64,000 nt of DNA from Pseudanabaena minima (GTDB taxonomy: Bacteria; Cyanobacteriota; Cyanobacteriia; Pseudanabaenales; Pseudanabaenaceae), in NCBI RefSeq assembly GCF_051131155.1, contig NZ_CP159508.1, positions 2,170,001-2,234,000 on the forward strand, given 5' to 3'. Under the pieces are notes generated by a model. The model did no database searches and was not told the origin of the DNA. It saw nothing but the letters and a program-made list of their open reading frames with translations. Both the position numbers and the translations under genes were made by a program. Positions 6,994 through 16,622 of the stretch are shown here, piece after piece (within the stretch, counting starts at the first letter, position 1; every line of letters starts with the position of its first letter).

Positions 6994-9900
6994 ATGATGC
7001 AGAAATTTACGTTACAAGAACAATCTATACAAAAAAAATCTATTCGCGATCGCCTAGGATGCAATCTAATAAAGAGACTAATTCTTGACAACATAACTTC
7101 AACATGCGATCAAGAATCAGTTCCTTATTTTACAGCGAATCCCCTATCAATCTTATTCTTGTTAGGAATGACATTGGCTTGGTCGGAACTTAGTACAAAT
7201 CCTTCCTATGCTTTGAGCAATAACGTCACTAAAGAAAAAACTATCGAATATGTAGCTCAACCTGTCACAAAGACAACTTCTGCACCAAGCTCTAAATCAA
7301 CAGATGTCCTCTTACAAAAAGCTGAGCGCCTATTTGATCAGGGACGGTATCAGGATGCTTTGGCACAATATCAACAGGTCTTGAATATTTATCGTCAACA
7401 AGGAGATCGCTTAGGAGAGGCAATTAGCCTGACATGGATCGGAGCAGTACAGATTGGCTTAAGACAGGAAAAACAAGCACTCAACACTTTACTCGAAGCA
7501 AACTTAATTTTGCAAAGGGGCTTGCAAAACTCGACTAACTCAGACAAGAAACTCTATCGCAAAGCTGAAGGGGAAAATCAGTATCAATCTGGCAGAGCCT
7601 ATCTTAATTTGGAGGAATATGCTACTGGGTTAAAAATACTGGAGAATTCCCTAGCAATTCGGAAAGAAGTAGTCGATCGCTACCGTGAAGGCAAAACTCT
7701 TACAGCGATCGCTATTTATCACGTTAAAAAATTTGATTTCCCAAAAGCTCTAGAATATTTAGAAAAAGCACTCCCAATCAATCAGACTGAAAAGAATCAA
7801 GCTGCTGAAGCTCAGAACCTATTTTTTTTAGCCTCTGTCTATGGGCTTCTCGGTCAGAAAGACAAAGCATTAGCGTTCACCCAACAAAGTGCGATCGCCT
7901 ATCAGTCTCTCGGTAACCTCTTAGGACAAGCCAATGCCCTAAATCTAGAGGCAAATATTTTAAGCTTATCTTTAAACTATACAAAGGTTGTCCAGCTAAA
8001 CCTGAAGGCTCTTGAGCTAGCGCGACAAGCTGGCGATCGCGCCCTCGAAGCTGAGCAGTTAAATGCAGTTGCAGTATCCTATCGCAATCTTAATGAATAT
8101 CCCAAAGCGATTGAGTTCCTATTGCAAGCTGAGAAGGTTTATCGAGCTTTAGGCGATCGCGCTGGTGAAGCACGCAACTTAAAAAATATTGCAGAAATTC
8201 GTCTTGCTCAGGGACAGAATCGTGAAGCCTTAACTCTCTACAGTCAAGCAAAGACAATTTATCAAGATTTGACTAATGTTCCCAATCCTAAACCTAGCGA
8301 TCAACAGACTCTGGCAAGTATTCTCGTTGATGAAGGTAGTCTCTATACCTTACTCAGCCAATATCCTAAGGCGATAAGCACCTTACAAGCAGCGCGATCT
8401 CTCTATCAATCCCTAGGCGATAAGTTGGGCGAAGGTGTGGCGGCAATGTATTTGGCAGGAGTTTATCTGCAATTGGGGGAGACCGCAAAAGTTACAGAAA
8501 TCTTAAAGCTGCTGCCCTCCTTAACCAAAAACTCTCCACAACTGCAACAGATGGGACAAATTTTGCTTACCATGTTTAGCAACAATCCTGACTCATCGAA
8601 TCCTCAAAGCCAATTAAACTCAGCGCTGAGTTTACTAGAATTTTTTAAACAATCAGGTAATCGCACCACAGAAGCAGGTATGCTTTCGCAGATTGGCGCT
8701 TTGTATTTTGAACTAAAACAACCTGACAAAGCGATCGCTTCACACCAACAAGCATTAGAGATCTATCGAGCGATCGGTGATCTCGCAGGTGTAGGTAATG
8801 CATTTTATAATCTTGGTTTAGTCTATGCATTGTCAGATCAAAGCGATAAAGCCTTTACCGCCTTTCAAACTGCGCTCCAATTTGCTCGCAAAGTCGGCAA
8901 TCGCAATCAGGAAAGTAAACTCATCGGCAACTTGGGCTTATTAGTCCAACGTCAATATCCTGAACTCGCGATCGCCTTTTACAAACAATCCGTGAATGTC
9001 ACCGAAGCAATCCGTAAAGAATTACGGGTACTAGAGATTGAGCAGCAAAAGTCCTATCAGCAAACAATTGCTGCAAACTATCGAACTTTGGCAGATTTAC
9101 TATTACAAAAAGGGCGCGTCATGGAGGCGTTACAAGTTCTTGATTTGCTGAAAGTACAAGAGTTACAAGACTATTTGCAAAATGTGAAAGGGAATGAACG
9201 CACTGCTCAAGGATTGTACATGTTTTCTGAAGAGGAATTGCAAACTAAAGCGATTGCCAGTCAGCCCCTAAATTCCTTGCAACCTCTGATTGATGGCAAT
9301 CAAAAAATTGCCCAACAGTTAAGTAAAATTCCTCAAGCAGAACTCAATCAGGTTCCCGAATACTTACAAAAACTGCCTCAAGGTCACGCACTGCTATATC
9401 CTCTAATTTTAGGCGATCGCTTAGAACTGATTCTATTTATCCCCAATAAAACACCGATTCATCGATCTGTAGCGATTAAAGAAGCAGATATCACTCAATT
9501 AGTTGTAGATTTTAAGATAGGGCTACGCGATCCTGACTCGCTAGATGTAATTGAACCTGCAAGCAAGCTCTATAACCTTCTCATCAAGCCCATCGAAGCC
9601 GATCTCGCCAATACGAATACTATTCTCTATTCCCCTGATGGACTACTACGCTATGTCCCCATTGCGGCTCTCTATGATGGTAAAAAATGGCTAGTTGAGA
9701 AGTATCGTGTCAATAATTTGGTTTCCTATAGTTTGAGTGATTTCACTCCAAAACCAACAAAGCCAATGCGTATTTTTGCGGGGGCATTTGGCGGCGCACA
9801 AAACACCACCAAGTTTGGTCAGATTGGACTACCTGCCACAGTTACCGAAGTTCAATCTATTTCTGAGGCTCTGCCCAATACAACCAAGCTCGTAGCCAAT

Positions 9901-10368
9901 GATTTCAGTCGTAAAGCAACTGAATCACAGATGCAAAATAAAAATATTGTCCATTTGGCGACCCATGCCGAGTTTAACTCTGGTAAGCCCGAAGATTCAT
10001 TCCTAATTTTTGGCAATGGCGATAAAGTCCTGCTCAGTGAAATGAAGGATTTACCAATGAGCAATGTCGATTTGATCGTTCTCAGTGCTTGTCAAACAGG
10101 TGTTGGGAAGTTAGGCAATGGCATCGAGGTCTTGGGCTTTGGCTATCAGGTGCAAAGGGCTGGCGCAAAAGCCGCGATCGCTTCTCTCTGGCAAGTTAGT
10201 GATGAGGGTACGCAAGCTTTAATGCAGGCATTTTACAATGATGTGAAAAAAGGCGATCGCTCTAAGGCTGAGTCTTTACGCCAAGCGCAAATTGCTACAA
10301 TTCGCTCTAAGGATTTCTCACATCCCTACTACTGGTCAGCATTCATTTTAATCAGCAATGGTTTGTAG
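6994..10368 (+). CDS. TPR-repeat CHAT protease
   Basis: A 1124-residue protein. Residues 50-73 form a hydrophobic segment ending SYA, a likely export signal after a long 49-residue basic start. About 15 TPR units follow (roughly 100-690), many with the YQxLGDxxGEA pattern. The C-terminal 320 residues are a CHAT domain, a caspase-like fold. The catalytic dyad is intact: His991 in ATHAEF and Cys1033 in LSACQTG. CHAT proteins are cysteine proteases, some acting in bacterial death or defence pathways; cyanobacteria carry many. No sensor or substrate gene is adjacent. The two in-frame ATGs at 6994 and 6997 are equivalent. Confidence 0.9.
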   Translation: MMQKFTLQEQSIQKKSIRDRLGCNLIKRLILDNITSTCDQESVPYFTANPLSILFLLGMTLAWSELSTNPSYALSNNVTKEKTIEYVAQPVTKTTSAPSSKSTDVLLQKAERLFDQGRYQDALAQYQQVLNIYRQQGDRLGEAISLTWIGAVQIGLRQEKQALNTLLEANLILQRGLQNSTNSDKKLYRKAEGENQYQSGRAYLNLEEYATGLKILENSLAIRKEVVDRYREGKTLTAIAIYHVKKFDFPKALEYLEKALPINQTEKNQAAEAQNLFFLASVYGLLGQKDKALAFTQQSAIAYQSLGNLLGQANALNLEANILSLSLNYTKVVQLNLKALELARQAGDRALEAEQLNAVAVSYRNLNEYPKAIEFLLQAEKVYRALGDRAGEARNLKNIAEIRLAQGQNREALTLYSQAKTIYQDLTNVPNPKPSDQQTLASILVDEGSLYTLLSQYPKAISTLQAARSLYQSLGDKLGEGVAAMYLAGVYLQLGETAKVTEILKLLPSLTKNSPQLQQMGQILLTMFSNNPDSSNPQSQLNSALSLLEFFKQSGNRTTEAGMLSQIGALYFELKQPDKAIASHQQALEIYRAIGDLAGVGNAFYNLGLVYALSDQSDKAFTAFQTALQFARKVGNRNQESKLIGNLGLLVQRQYPELAIAFYKQSVNVTEAIRKELRVLEIEQQKSYQQTIAANYRTLADLLLQKGRVMEALQVLDLLKVQELQDYLQNVKGNERTAQGLYMFSEEELQTKAIASQPLNSLQPLIDGNQKIAQQLSKIPQAELNQVPEYLQKLPQGHALLYPLILGDRLELILFIPNKTPIHRSVAIKEADITQLVVDFKIGLRDPDSLDVIEPASKLYNLLIKPIEADLANTNTILYSPDGLLRYVPIAALYDGKKWLVEKYRVNNLVSYSLSDFTPKPTKPMRIFAGAFGGAQNTTKFGQIGLPATVTEVQSISEALPNTTKLVANDFSRKATESQMQNKNIVHLATHAEFNSGKPEDSFLIFGNGDKVLLSEMKDLPMSNVDLIVLSACQTGVGKLGNGIEVLGFGYQVQRAGAKAAIASLWQVSDEGTQALMQAFYNDVKKGDRSKAESLRQAQIATIRSKDFSHPYYWSAFILISNGL

Positions 10369-10563
10369 CAATGTAAGAGTATTACAAACCAAGAGATAAA
10401 TATCGGCGCGAAGCACCGATATTTATCTCTGTAGCCATGTTTGTTAGGACATAAAACCCAAATGCGGCGCTTCGCGCCGCATTTGGGTTTTGATTTATCC
10501 TGATACAGGTGACTATAGCTATATCTCTTGGTTTAATGTCCTAAGCAAAACTTTCATTGCTAT
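10364..10563. repeat. MITE-like family C element, interrupted by a family A element
   Basis: Outer ends TAGCAATGTAAG and its near-complement CTTTCATTGCTA enclose a palindrome whose 21-bp arms become perfect once the insert at 10431-10521 and one direct repeat are removed: left arm 10386-10406, right arm 10416-10430 plus 10529-10534. The first bases overlap the stop codon of the CHAT gene. Confidence 0.7.
10431..10521. repeat. MITE-like family A, copy 2 (nested)
   Basis: A 91-bp element sharing TTAGGACATAAAACCCAA and the right end CTATAGCTA with copies at 814-930 and 57575-57684. Its centre is a perfect palindrome (arms 10453-10470 and 10474-10491, loop TTC). It is flanked by the direct repeat TATCTCT at 10424-10430 and 10522-10528, consistent with a target-site duplication. 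Confidence 0.78.
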
Positions 10564-10599
10564 AGTAAAATTCCTGCATGGTGGTATACATGAGTAAAC

Positions 10600-11679
10600 A
10601 TGGTGGATATTCATACAGTTGAACTTTCTTTCAAGCGAATACCCGAATATAATGCCAAGCTTGCAAAAACCGTCCCTTCAAGTACCAAGACAAATTATTT
10701 AGTTGGTTCAATTATCGCAATTGGGATTGGTCTATTTACCTTATTAGTCAATTCTCAAAGCATTCCCAATATCCTTGGTGGTAGTCTAGCAGTTGGAGGT
10801 GTGGTTACATCCATTTATATATTACAGCGCACAACAGACGATTCGAGTGAAGCGCAAGAAGAGCGAAAAAAGTTCCATATTGCTGAAAGTATTCACAAGG
10901 CAAAGATAAATGTTAAAAATGAACAGGTTAGGCTAACTAATGCTGCCCACAGTTGGCATTCGTTTGGTTTTGACACCACAAATACAATTGGCGATCGCAT
11001 TGCATTTAATTCCTATACCGTCAAAGTAACTGATAGACCAGATAGTATCAATATTGGATTGAGAATAGATAAAATCCTCTATCGCACTGAATTCTATACA
11101 GAGTTTTACACAGCTAAACAAGACAAATTAAAATCACGTCAATGTAAGCGTAAAATTCCAGATCGCATAAAATTTACGATCGCTTTTCCAACACGTAAAC
11201 GTGCAGTAAAGGGGATAATGCCATTTGATAGTTACAATCAAATGGTGACTCTGTATAACGCCAGACATCAGAAAGCTCAAGAGTTAGTTGAGTTTAGTCA
11301 GCGCTATGCGATCGCTGAAGAGAATATCCGCAAGCATGGCGATCGCATTTATTTTTCTCCAGAAGAAAAGAAAGCAATAGAAGATTTAGAAAACTTAGCC
11401 AGTTTCGATCTGCGCCTCAATCAAATTGGGAAAGAGGTAGCGATCGTTGTTGACGAGAGTAAATTTGCGAAATTTGACCAAAAACTAGGTTTAGAATCAT
11501 TTTCTGGCAGTCTAGATAATAAATCCAGTGATGATCGCATCATAAAATTTACAGATTTAGAACTTAAAGCGATCGGGCTACCAACAATTCGGAAGCAGTT
11601 TAATATTACTGCTCGTAGCTATAATGAAGCAATTACGAAACTGAATGCCAAAAATGCCAAAGGAATCACCGTAACATAA
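10600..11679 (+). CDS. Unknown two-helix membrane protein
   Basis: A 359-residue protein I do not recognise. Two adjacent membrane helices lie at about 33-50 and 57-75; the remaining 280 residues are soluble, mixed alpha/beta and rich in lysine (RKFHIAESIHKAKINVKNEQVRL, then DRIKFTIAF). No catalytic motif is evident. The start ATG at 10600 is preceded by no strong ribosome-binding site. It ends 15 bases from the convergent phytochrome gene with no hairpin in between. GCGATCGC-type sites occur within it as in its neighbours, so there is no sign of recent transfer. Confidence 0.7.
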   Translation: MVDIHTVELSFKRIPEYNAKLAKTVPSSTKTNYLVGSIIAIGIGLFTLLVNSQSIPNILGGSLAVGGVVTSIYILQRTTDDSSEAQEERKKFHIAESIHKAKINVKNEQVRLTNAAHSWHSFGFDTTNTIGDRIAFNSYTVKVTDRPDSINIGLRIDKILYRTEFYTEFYTAKQDKLKSRQCKRKIPDRIKFTIAFPTRKRAVKGIMPFDSYNQMVTLYNARHQKAQELVEFSQRYAIAEENIRKHGDRIYFSPEEKKAIEDLENLASFDLRLNQIGKEVAIVVDESKFAKFDQKLGLESFSGSLDNKSSDDRIIKFTDLELKAIGLPTIRKQFNITARSYNEAITKLNAKNAKGITVT

Positions 11680-11694
11680 ATGATGCCAGCTATA

Positions 11695-14454
11695 TCATTG
11701 AAGTTTTTTCAGCACGTTAGCCAGATCATCTATTCGTACAGGCTTACTAATAAAATCGTCCATCCCAACCAGAATACAGTTCTCACGATCTTCTGCCATT
11801 GCATTCGCAGTCATCGCTACGATTTTTATCTTTTTAAGTGACGATATATTTTTCTCAATGAGACGTATTTGGCGAGTTGTTTCCAAACCATCCATCTCTG
11901 GCATCTGCAAATCCATAAAAATTAGATCGTAGGATTTACTTTCTAATGCTTTCAAAACCTCTAATCCATTTATAGCGCAATCTGCTTGATAGCCAAGTTT
12001 TGCTAAAAGCCTCAAAGCAATCATTTGATTAAAGGTATTATCTTCAACCAGTAGAATTCGCAAAGAACTGGGAACAGCTTGTGTAAACTCCTCTTCAGCA
12101 ATTACTACGTTAGGTTTCTCAGAATCTATTTGCTGATGCGTTTCAACTTCTTCACAAGGTAATTGCTCAACAGCAATATCAAACTGAAAAACTGTACCTT
12201 TATTTAAGGTACTACTTACACGAATATGACTACCCATAAAATGAGCAAACTGTTGACTGATTACTAGTCCTAAGCCAGTTCCAGTTTGCGTTGCTCTACC
12301 TGAAGTTGTCTGGACAAACGCTTCAAACAGCTTGTCAATTTCTTCTGGAGCAATCCCTAGACCAGAATCTTCTACTTCAAAATGAATAACAACTTTTGAG
12401 GAAACTTCTTCTATATTCGTCTGAGAAACACGAAGGAGTACATAACCCTTACTCGTAAACTTGATCGCATTTCCCAGCAGATTTAATAAAATTTGGCGAA
12501 TTTTTCTTTCATCAGCCTTGACATATTGAGGACAATTTGGATGTATAGCAAAGATCAACTGTAAATTTTTATCCTTTGCCTTAATTTGCAACATTTCTTG
12601 CAGATTATTTAGAAATACATAAAAATCAAACTTAGTTTCCTCAAGTACTATCTTTCCTGCTTCAATCTTTGACATCTCTAAAACATCATCAATTAAGTTC
12701 AACAGATGTTCGCTACTATGACTAATGATACTAACGTATTCCCTAAGCGCCTGAGTCAAAGAATTATCATGATGCATTAATTGAGTACATCCCAGAATCG
12801 CATTAAGAGGAGTCCTCAATTCATGACTCATTCTCGCTAGGAAATTACTTTTAGCCTGACTTGCAACTTTTGCTCTCTCTGCTTCCAATTTGAGAGACTG
12901 TTGAGAAAATTCTAGGGCAGCGAGTATAAGTGTACCTCTCAACTCCAAAGCAGCTTCTGTTTCCACTACAGTCCAAGGCAAAGACTTAGCCTTGACCGTT
13001 TCCTTCCATAGCTCAAAGGATCTACGAGGAGACGGCTCTTCATCGTCGTCATCTATATCTAACAACTTACTTGGATCACCAGCCCAGTTAACTGTTTGGA
13101 TAACTTCTTCCCGAAACCAAATAATATGATAGGAGCTATAATTGAGAGAAATAGAAATGGATAATAATCCACTCGCCTGATCTTTAACCTGCAAAGCCTC
13201 TGGATAGCTCTCACTCAGGCAAGTAGTATAAAAAACATCTTGAGATTTAGTCTCTATCCATTTAGTTAATCCAACAATAAAATCACGAGGAGGACATATC
13301 CCAATCTCATAGATATTGTCTCCAAGGCAAATAACTGCTCCTTGAGCATTAACTAGACTTAATAAGCTATCAGGATCTTGAGAAAAGGTATAGATTGATT
13401 GGCGATCGCCTAATATATTTTGCTTTAACCTAGACTGAAGCATTGCAATCTTCTCTTGGGCTTTCTTCAGTTGGTGTTCATGTTTGTTAACGATTTCTAC
13501 AGACATGATTTGACCTAGAAATTCACAGGTTTTTCTATTCTCATAGTCAATATATTTGGAAGTATAGTGATGACAAACAACCAATCCCCATAGCTTCCCT
13601 GAATCTACCAATGAAATACTAAAAGAAGCTGCAACCCCCATCTTTTGTAAGTACTTGACATGAAATTGAGAGACACTTCTTAGATTGCTATAACTTAAAT
13701 CAAGGGTTCTTTGTGTAAGTGGATTGTGAAGAGGAATGATAGGCACTGGTTGATAATTGACATCGACAATTAGCCTAAGCCAATTTTTACAGTAAAGGGT
13801 ACGCGGGATTTCAGGAATATCTGATGAGGGATAATGCAAGCCTAGCAGAGGTTCTAAATGTTCAGCTTTATTTTCAGCAATTACTACACCGTTACCGTCT
13901 GAGTCAAATTTATAGATGAGTACACGATCAAATTGGGTGATTTTACGGATTTCCTGTACTAACAAATTTGCCATTTCAGAAAAATCCTTAGCCCTACGAA
14001 TATTAGCCGCAGCAATTTTTGATAAATAGTAAAACTCTAGATTAGAGTTAACATCTTTTGACAAGCGCTCCAGTTCTAGAATCAGTAAACCTTCAGAGCG
14101 ATGGATTACGCCTTGGCAATGGTGCTTTTTACTTCTAATTTGTAAGGTTAGTTTAATTGGATTAAATACTTCTATATCTTCTTGAGAGAGGAATGACTGT
14201 AATTTCTCAATTTGAGATTGTGGAAACAGAATCGTTAAAGGCTGGTTAATTAGAGAACTAGCAGATAAACCAAAGAATTTAGCTGTATTTTCACTGACCT
14301 GCAAAATTTTTAAGTCTGATTCATCAATGCAAATTAGAACTCCATGGGGCTGAATATGTCCAAGTAAGTGAATCTGCTCGCGATCGCACTCTTTGTATCT
14401 CACCAATTCAGAAATTTTAGAAGCCTTAGAAAATATCGATTGTGTTGTTTCCAT
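11695..14454 (-). CDS. Bacteriophytochrome-type hybrid histidine kinase
   Basis: A 919-residue photoreceptor kinase. Domains: PAS (about 20-120), GAF (145-320) with FDRVLIYKFDSDGNG, the SDIP motif at 211-214 and H265, PHY (335-510) with the tongue motif PRRSF at about 476-480, HisKA with phospho-acceptor His544 in MSHELRTPLN, HATPase (N box LGNAIKF, GTGLGL), and a C-terminal receiver with Asp848 in FMDLQMP. Cys23 sits in ECDREQIH before IQPHG, the biliverdin-linking position of bacteriophytochromes. The GAF cysteine of Cph1-type phytochromes is replaced by Phe264. Red/far-red sensing with biliverdin is therefore the likely chemistry. No separate response regulator is adjacent. Confidence 0.92.
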   Translation of the reverse strand: METTQSIFSKASKISELVRYKECDREQIHLLGHIQPHGVLICIDESDLKILQVSENTAKFFGLSASSLINQPLTILFPQSQIEKLQSFLSQEDIEVFNPIKLTLQIRSKKHHCQGVIHRSEGLLILELERLSKDVNSNLEFYYLSKIAAANIRRAKDFSEMANLLVQEIRKITQFDRVLIYKFDSDGNGVVIAENKAEHLEPLLGLHYPSSDIPEIPRTLYCKNWLRLIVDVNYQPVPIIPLHNPLTQRTLDLSYSNLRSVSQFHVKYLQKMGVAASFSISLVDSGKLWGLVVCHHYTSKYIDYENRKTCEFLGQIMSVEIVNKHEHQLKKAQEKIAMLQSRLKQNILGDRQSIYTFSQDPDSLLSLVNAQGAVICLGDNIYEIGICPPRDFIVGLTKWIETKSQDVFYTTCLSESYPEALQVKDQASGLLSISISLNYSSYHIIWFREEVIQTVNWAGDPSKLLDIDDDDEEPSPRRSFELWKETVKAKSLPWTVVETEAALELRGTLILAALEFSQQSLKLEAERAKVASQAKSNFLARMSHELRTPLNAILGCTQLMHHDNSLTQALREYVSIISHSSEHLLNLIDDVLEMSKIEAGKIVLEETKFDFYVFLNNLQEMLQIKAKDKNLQLIFAIHPNCPQYVKADERKIRQILLNLLGNAIKFTSKGYVLLRVSQTNIEEVSSKVVIHFEVEDSGLGIAPEEIDKLFEAFVQTTSGRATQTGTGLGLVISQQFAHFMGSHIRVSSTLNKGTVFQFDIAVEQLPCEEVETHQQIDSEKPNVVIAEEEFTQAVPSSLRILLVEDNTFNQMIALRLLAKLGYQADCAINGLEVLKALESKSYDLIFMDLQMPEMDGLETTRQIRLIEKNISSLKKIKIVAMTANAMAEDRENCILVGMDDFISKPVRIDDLANVLKKLQ

Positions 14455-15239
14455 TCTCCACTCTCGCCGCTTAACCTATTTCACATAAAATAAAGCTCAA
14501 CAATATCTTGGTGTTTTGAGCAAATGCTTTTAACTTCCCCTCAAAAATGTCTTACGCTGTCCAGACAACCAATTAAGTTTAAGCATCACGTATAGGACAT
14601 AGATTAATATACTCAAATATTGCCTGTGTATACCTACTGAAATATGCATCATGTGACCTATCGATAGGTCTGCTTATAATTTTTTAGTGAGTAACTACTC
14701 CCTTCCCAGCGAAGAAATAGACATATAAAACCAAGAAATAGCGTTGCTGGACGAAGCGCCGCAACGCTATTTCTTGACTGGAAAGAGAGTAGAGGTGAGT
14801 TCGATATAGCCTTTTGCATACTCAGGTTACATAAGTGGATTTTGAATTGGGACAATGATTTTGCTAGTTTTTTAATTTTTTTCTAAAATTCATAGACAAA
14901 ATATGTCATATAGAGTTATGATTGTTAATCGTGACTAAAAACAGAAACTGAGAAGAATAAGTCAAGAGCTTACCTCCTTAAGTCTGAGTCATGCATTGGT
15001 ATAGTGAACTAAAGAAACTAAAAAGTCTTTAACCTATAGCAACCAACCCAAGAGATTGTGTTTCTCACGTCTAGTAGTTAGGCTAGACATCTTCTGTAAG
15101 TCGTCTCGAAGTCCATTAAACAGCCTTCAAAACTCATACTTCTTACTAAGATCGAAACCGATCTCTTTTGAGCCTGTCAAAAATCGGCAGAATATATCTG
15201 CGCGAAAATTTGAAAGTCAAGCAAGCGGAGCTAATTTTA
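14455..15239. other. Leader region of the S10-spc operon and phytochrome upstream region
   Basis: 785 bases between the divergent phytochrome and rplC genes. It contains the palindrome at 14732-14776 and the perfect short palindrome ACCTATCGATAGGT near 14658. CTATAGCAACCAACCCAAGAGATT near 15033 resembles one end of family C repeats. It should hold the promoter of the ribosomal operon; TATAGT at 15000-15005 is a possible -10 without a good -35. No real ORF seen. Confidence 0.5.
14732..14776. repeat. Palindrome upstream of rplC
   Basis: Perfect 16-bp arms (14732-14747, 14761-14776) around a 13-base loop. The preceding ACATATAAAACC resembles the inner motif of family A elements, so it may be a decayed copy. 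Confidence 0.6.
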
Positions 15240-15881
15240 ATGACTGTCGGAATTCTCGGCACAAAACTTGGGATGACCCAAGTATTCGATTCGGATGGCA
15301 ACGCTGTTCCTGTAACAGTCGTTCTTGCTGGTCCTTGTACAATTACCCAAGTTAAGACTGAAACCAAAGAAGGCTACAAAGCTATTCAAGTTGGTTACGG
15401 TAAGACTCGTGAAAAACTCCTCAGCAAACCAGAGTTAGGACATTTGAAAGTGTCAGGTGCTGAGCCTGTAAAACACCTCCGTGAATATCGTCTCGACAAC
15501 ATTAGTGATTTCACTATCGGTCAGACTCTAGATGTAAGTCAATTCAAGGATGGCGACATCGTTGATGTGATTGGAACTAGCATTGGTAAAGGTTTCGCTG
15601 GTTATCAAAAGCGCCACAACTTTGGTCGCGGTCCGATGGCTCATGGTTCTAAGAACCACAGACAACCTGGTTCGACTGGAGCAGGTACCACTCCAGGGCG
15701 TGTTTATCCTGGTAAGCGTATGGCTGGTCGTCTTGGCGGTAAGCAAATCACCGTGAAGAAGCTAACTATAGTCAAAGTCGATGCAGCGAACAATGTGTTG
15801 CTAATTAAAGGAGCAGTCCCTGGTAAGCCTGGCGCATTGCTTAACGTTATTCCTACCGTAATTATCGGCAAGGCTAAATAA
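15240..15881 (+). CDS. rplC: 50S ribosomal protein L3
   Basis: 213 residues starting MTVGILGTKLGMTQVF. An in-frame ATG 24 codons earlier exists, but the family begins at this motif and a GCGGAG ribosome-binding site sits 10 bases before the ATG at 15240. L3 is an early assembly protein near the peptidyl transferase centre; its central loop GHGRGP-like region appears here as NFGRGPMAHGSKNHRQPGS. It opens the operon, as in other cyanobacteria where rpsJ lies elsewhere. Confidence 0.97.
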   Translation: MTVGILGTKLGMTQVFDSDGNAVPVTVVLAGPCTITQVKTETKEGYKAIQVGYGKTREKLLSKPELGHLKVSGAEPVKHLREYRLDNISDFTIGQTLDVSQFKDGDIVDVIGTSIGKGFAGYQKRHNFGRGPMAHGSKNHRQPGSTGAGTTPGRVYPGKRMAGRLGGKQITVKKLTIVKVDAANNVLLIKGAVPGKPGALLNVIPTVIIGKAK

Positions 15882-15922
15882 GGACTAAGTAGTTTGTTCG
15901 TGATATCGAGAGAATATAAGTT

Positions 15923-16594
15923 ATGCCTACAGTAATAGATTGGACAGGGAATGAGGTTGGTGAAATAAACCTTGAGTTGCGGGTTGCGAAAGAAGCAAGT
16001 GCAAAAGGTTTAGTTCATCGCGCCCTTGTCAGACAACTAGCCAATGCCCGTCAAGGCACAGCCAGCAGCAAAACTCGTGCTGAAGTCCGTGGTGGTGGTC
16101 GCAAGCCTTTTAGACAAAAGGGTACAGGTCGCGCCCGCGCAGGTTCGACCAGATCTCCATTGACCCGTGGTGGTGGTGCAATTTTTGGACCTAAGCCTAG
16201 AGATTACGAAACCAAGATGAATCGTAAGGAACGTCGTCTTGCCCTTCGTACCGCATTTATCGGTCGTACCGCAGATTTGATTATCGTTGAAGATTTTGCC
16301 GTAAACCTTGCTCAGCCTAAGACTAAAGAATTATGTCAAGCTCTTGAGCGTTGGGGTGTGACTGTTGGCAAAAAGACGCTGATTATCACCGATCGCAAAG
16401 ATGAAAACATTGTTCTTTCTGCACGTAATATTCAGAATCTACAATTGCTTGCGGCTGATCAGCTCAACATGTTCGACATTCTGAACTCTGAAAAGATTGT
16501 GGCAACTCGCTCAGCGATCGCCAGAATTCATGAGGTGTACGGTGGCGATGCAAAGTTAGCAACAGAGATCGTTACGGTCGAAGATGCAGAATAA
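15923..16594 (+). CDS. rplD: 50S ribosomal protein L4
   Basis: 223 residues with the family core RGGGRKPFRQKGTGRARAGS and GGGAIFGPKPRDY forming the extended loop that lines the exit tunnel. The C-terminal globular part holds VEDF and KTLIITD. In enterobacteria L4 regulates the S10 operon; whether it does so here cannot be seen. It lies 41 bases after rplC. Confidence 0.97.
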   Translation: MPTVIDWTGNEVGEINLELRVAKEASAKGLVHRALVRQLANARQGTASSKTRAEVRGGGRKPFRQKGTGRARAGSTRSPLTRGGGAIFGPKPRDYETKMNRKERRLALRTAFIGRTADLIIVEDFAVNLAQPKTKELCQALERWGVTVGKKTLIITDRKDENIVLSARNIQNLQLLAADQLNMFDILNSEKIVATRSAIARIHEVYGGDAKLATEIVTVEDAE

Positions 16595-16622
16595 CGGAAT
16601 CTAAGTAGAAGAAAGAAACACC

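Noticed and set aside
14658..14855. 65-codon minus-strand frame upstream of rplC
   Set aside because: It crosses the palindrome 14732-14776 and has no ribosome-binding site or recognisable protein features.
15168..15239. Longer rplC start
   Set aside because: The extra 24 residues are absent from the L3 family; the ATG at 15240 has its own ribosome-binding site.
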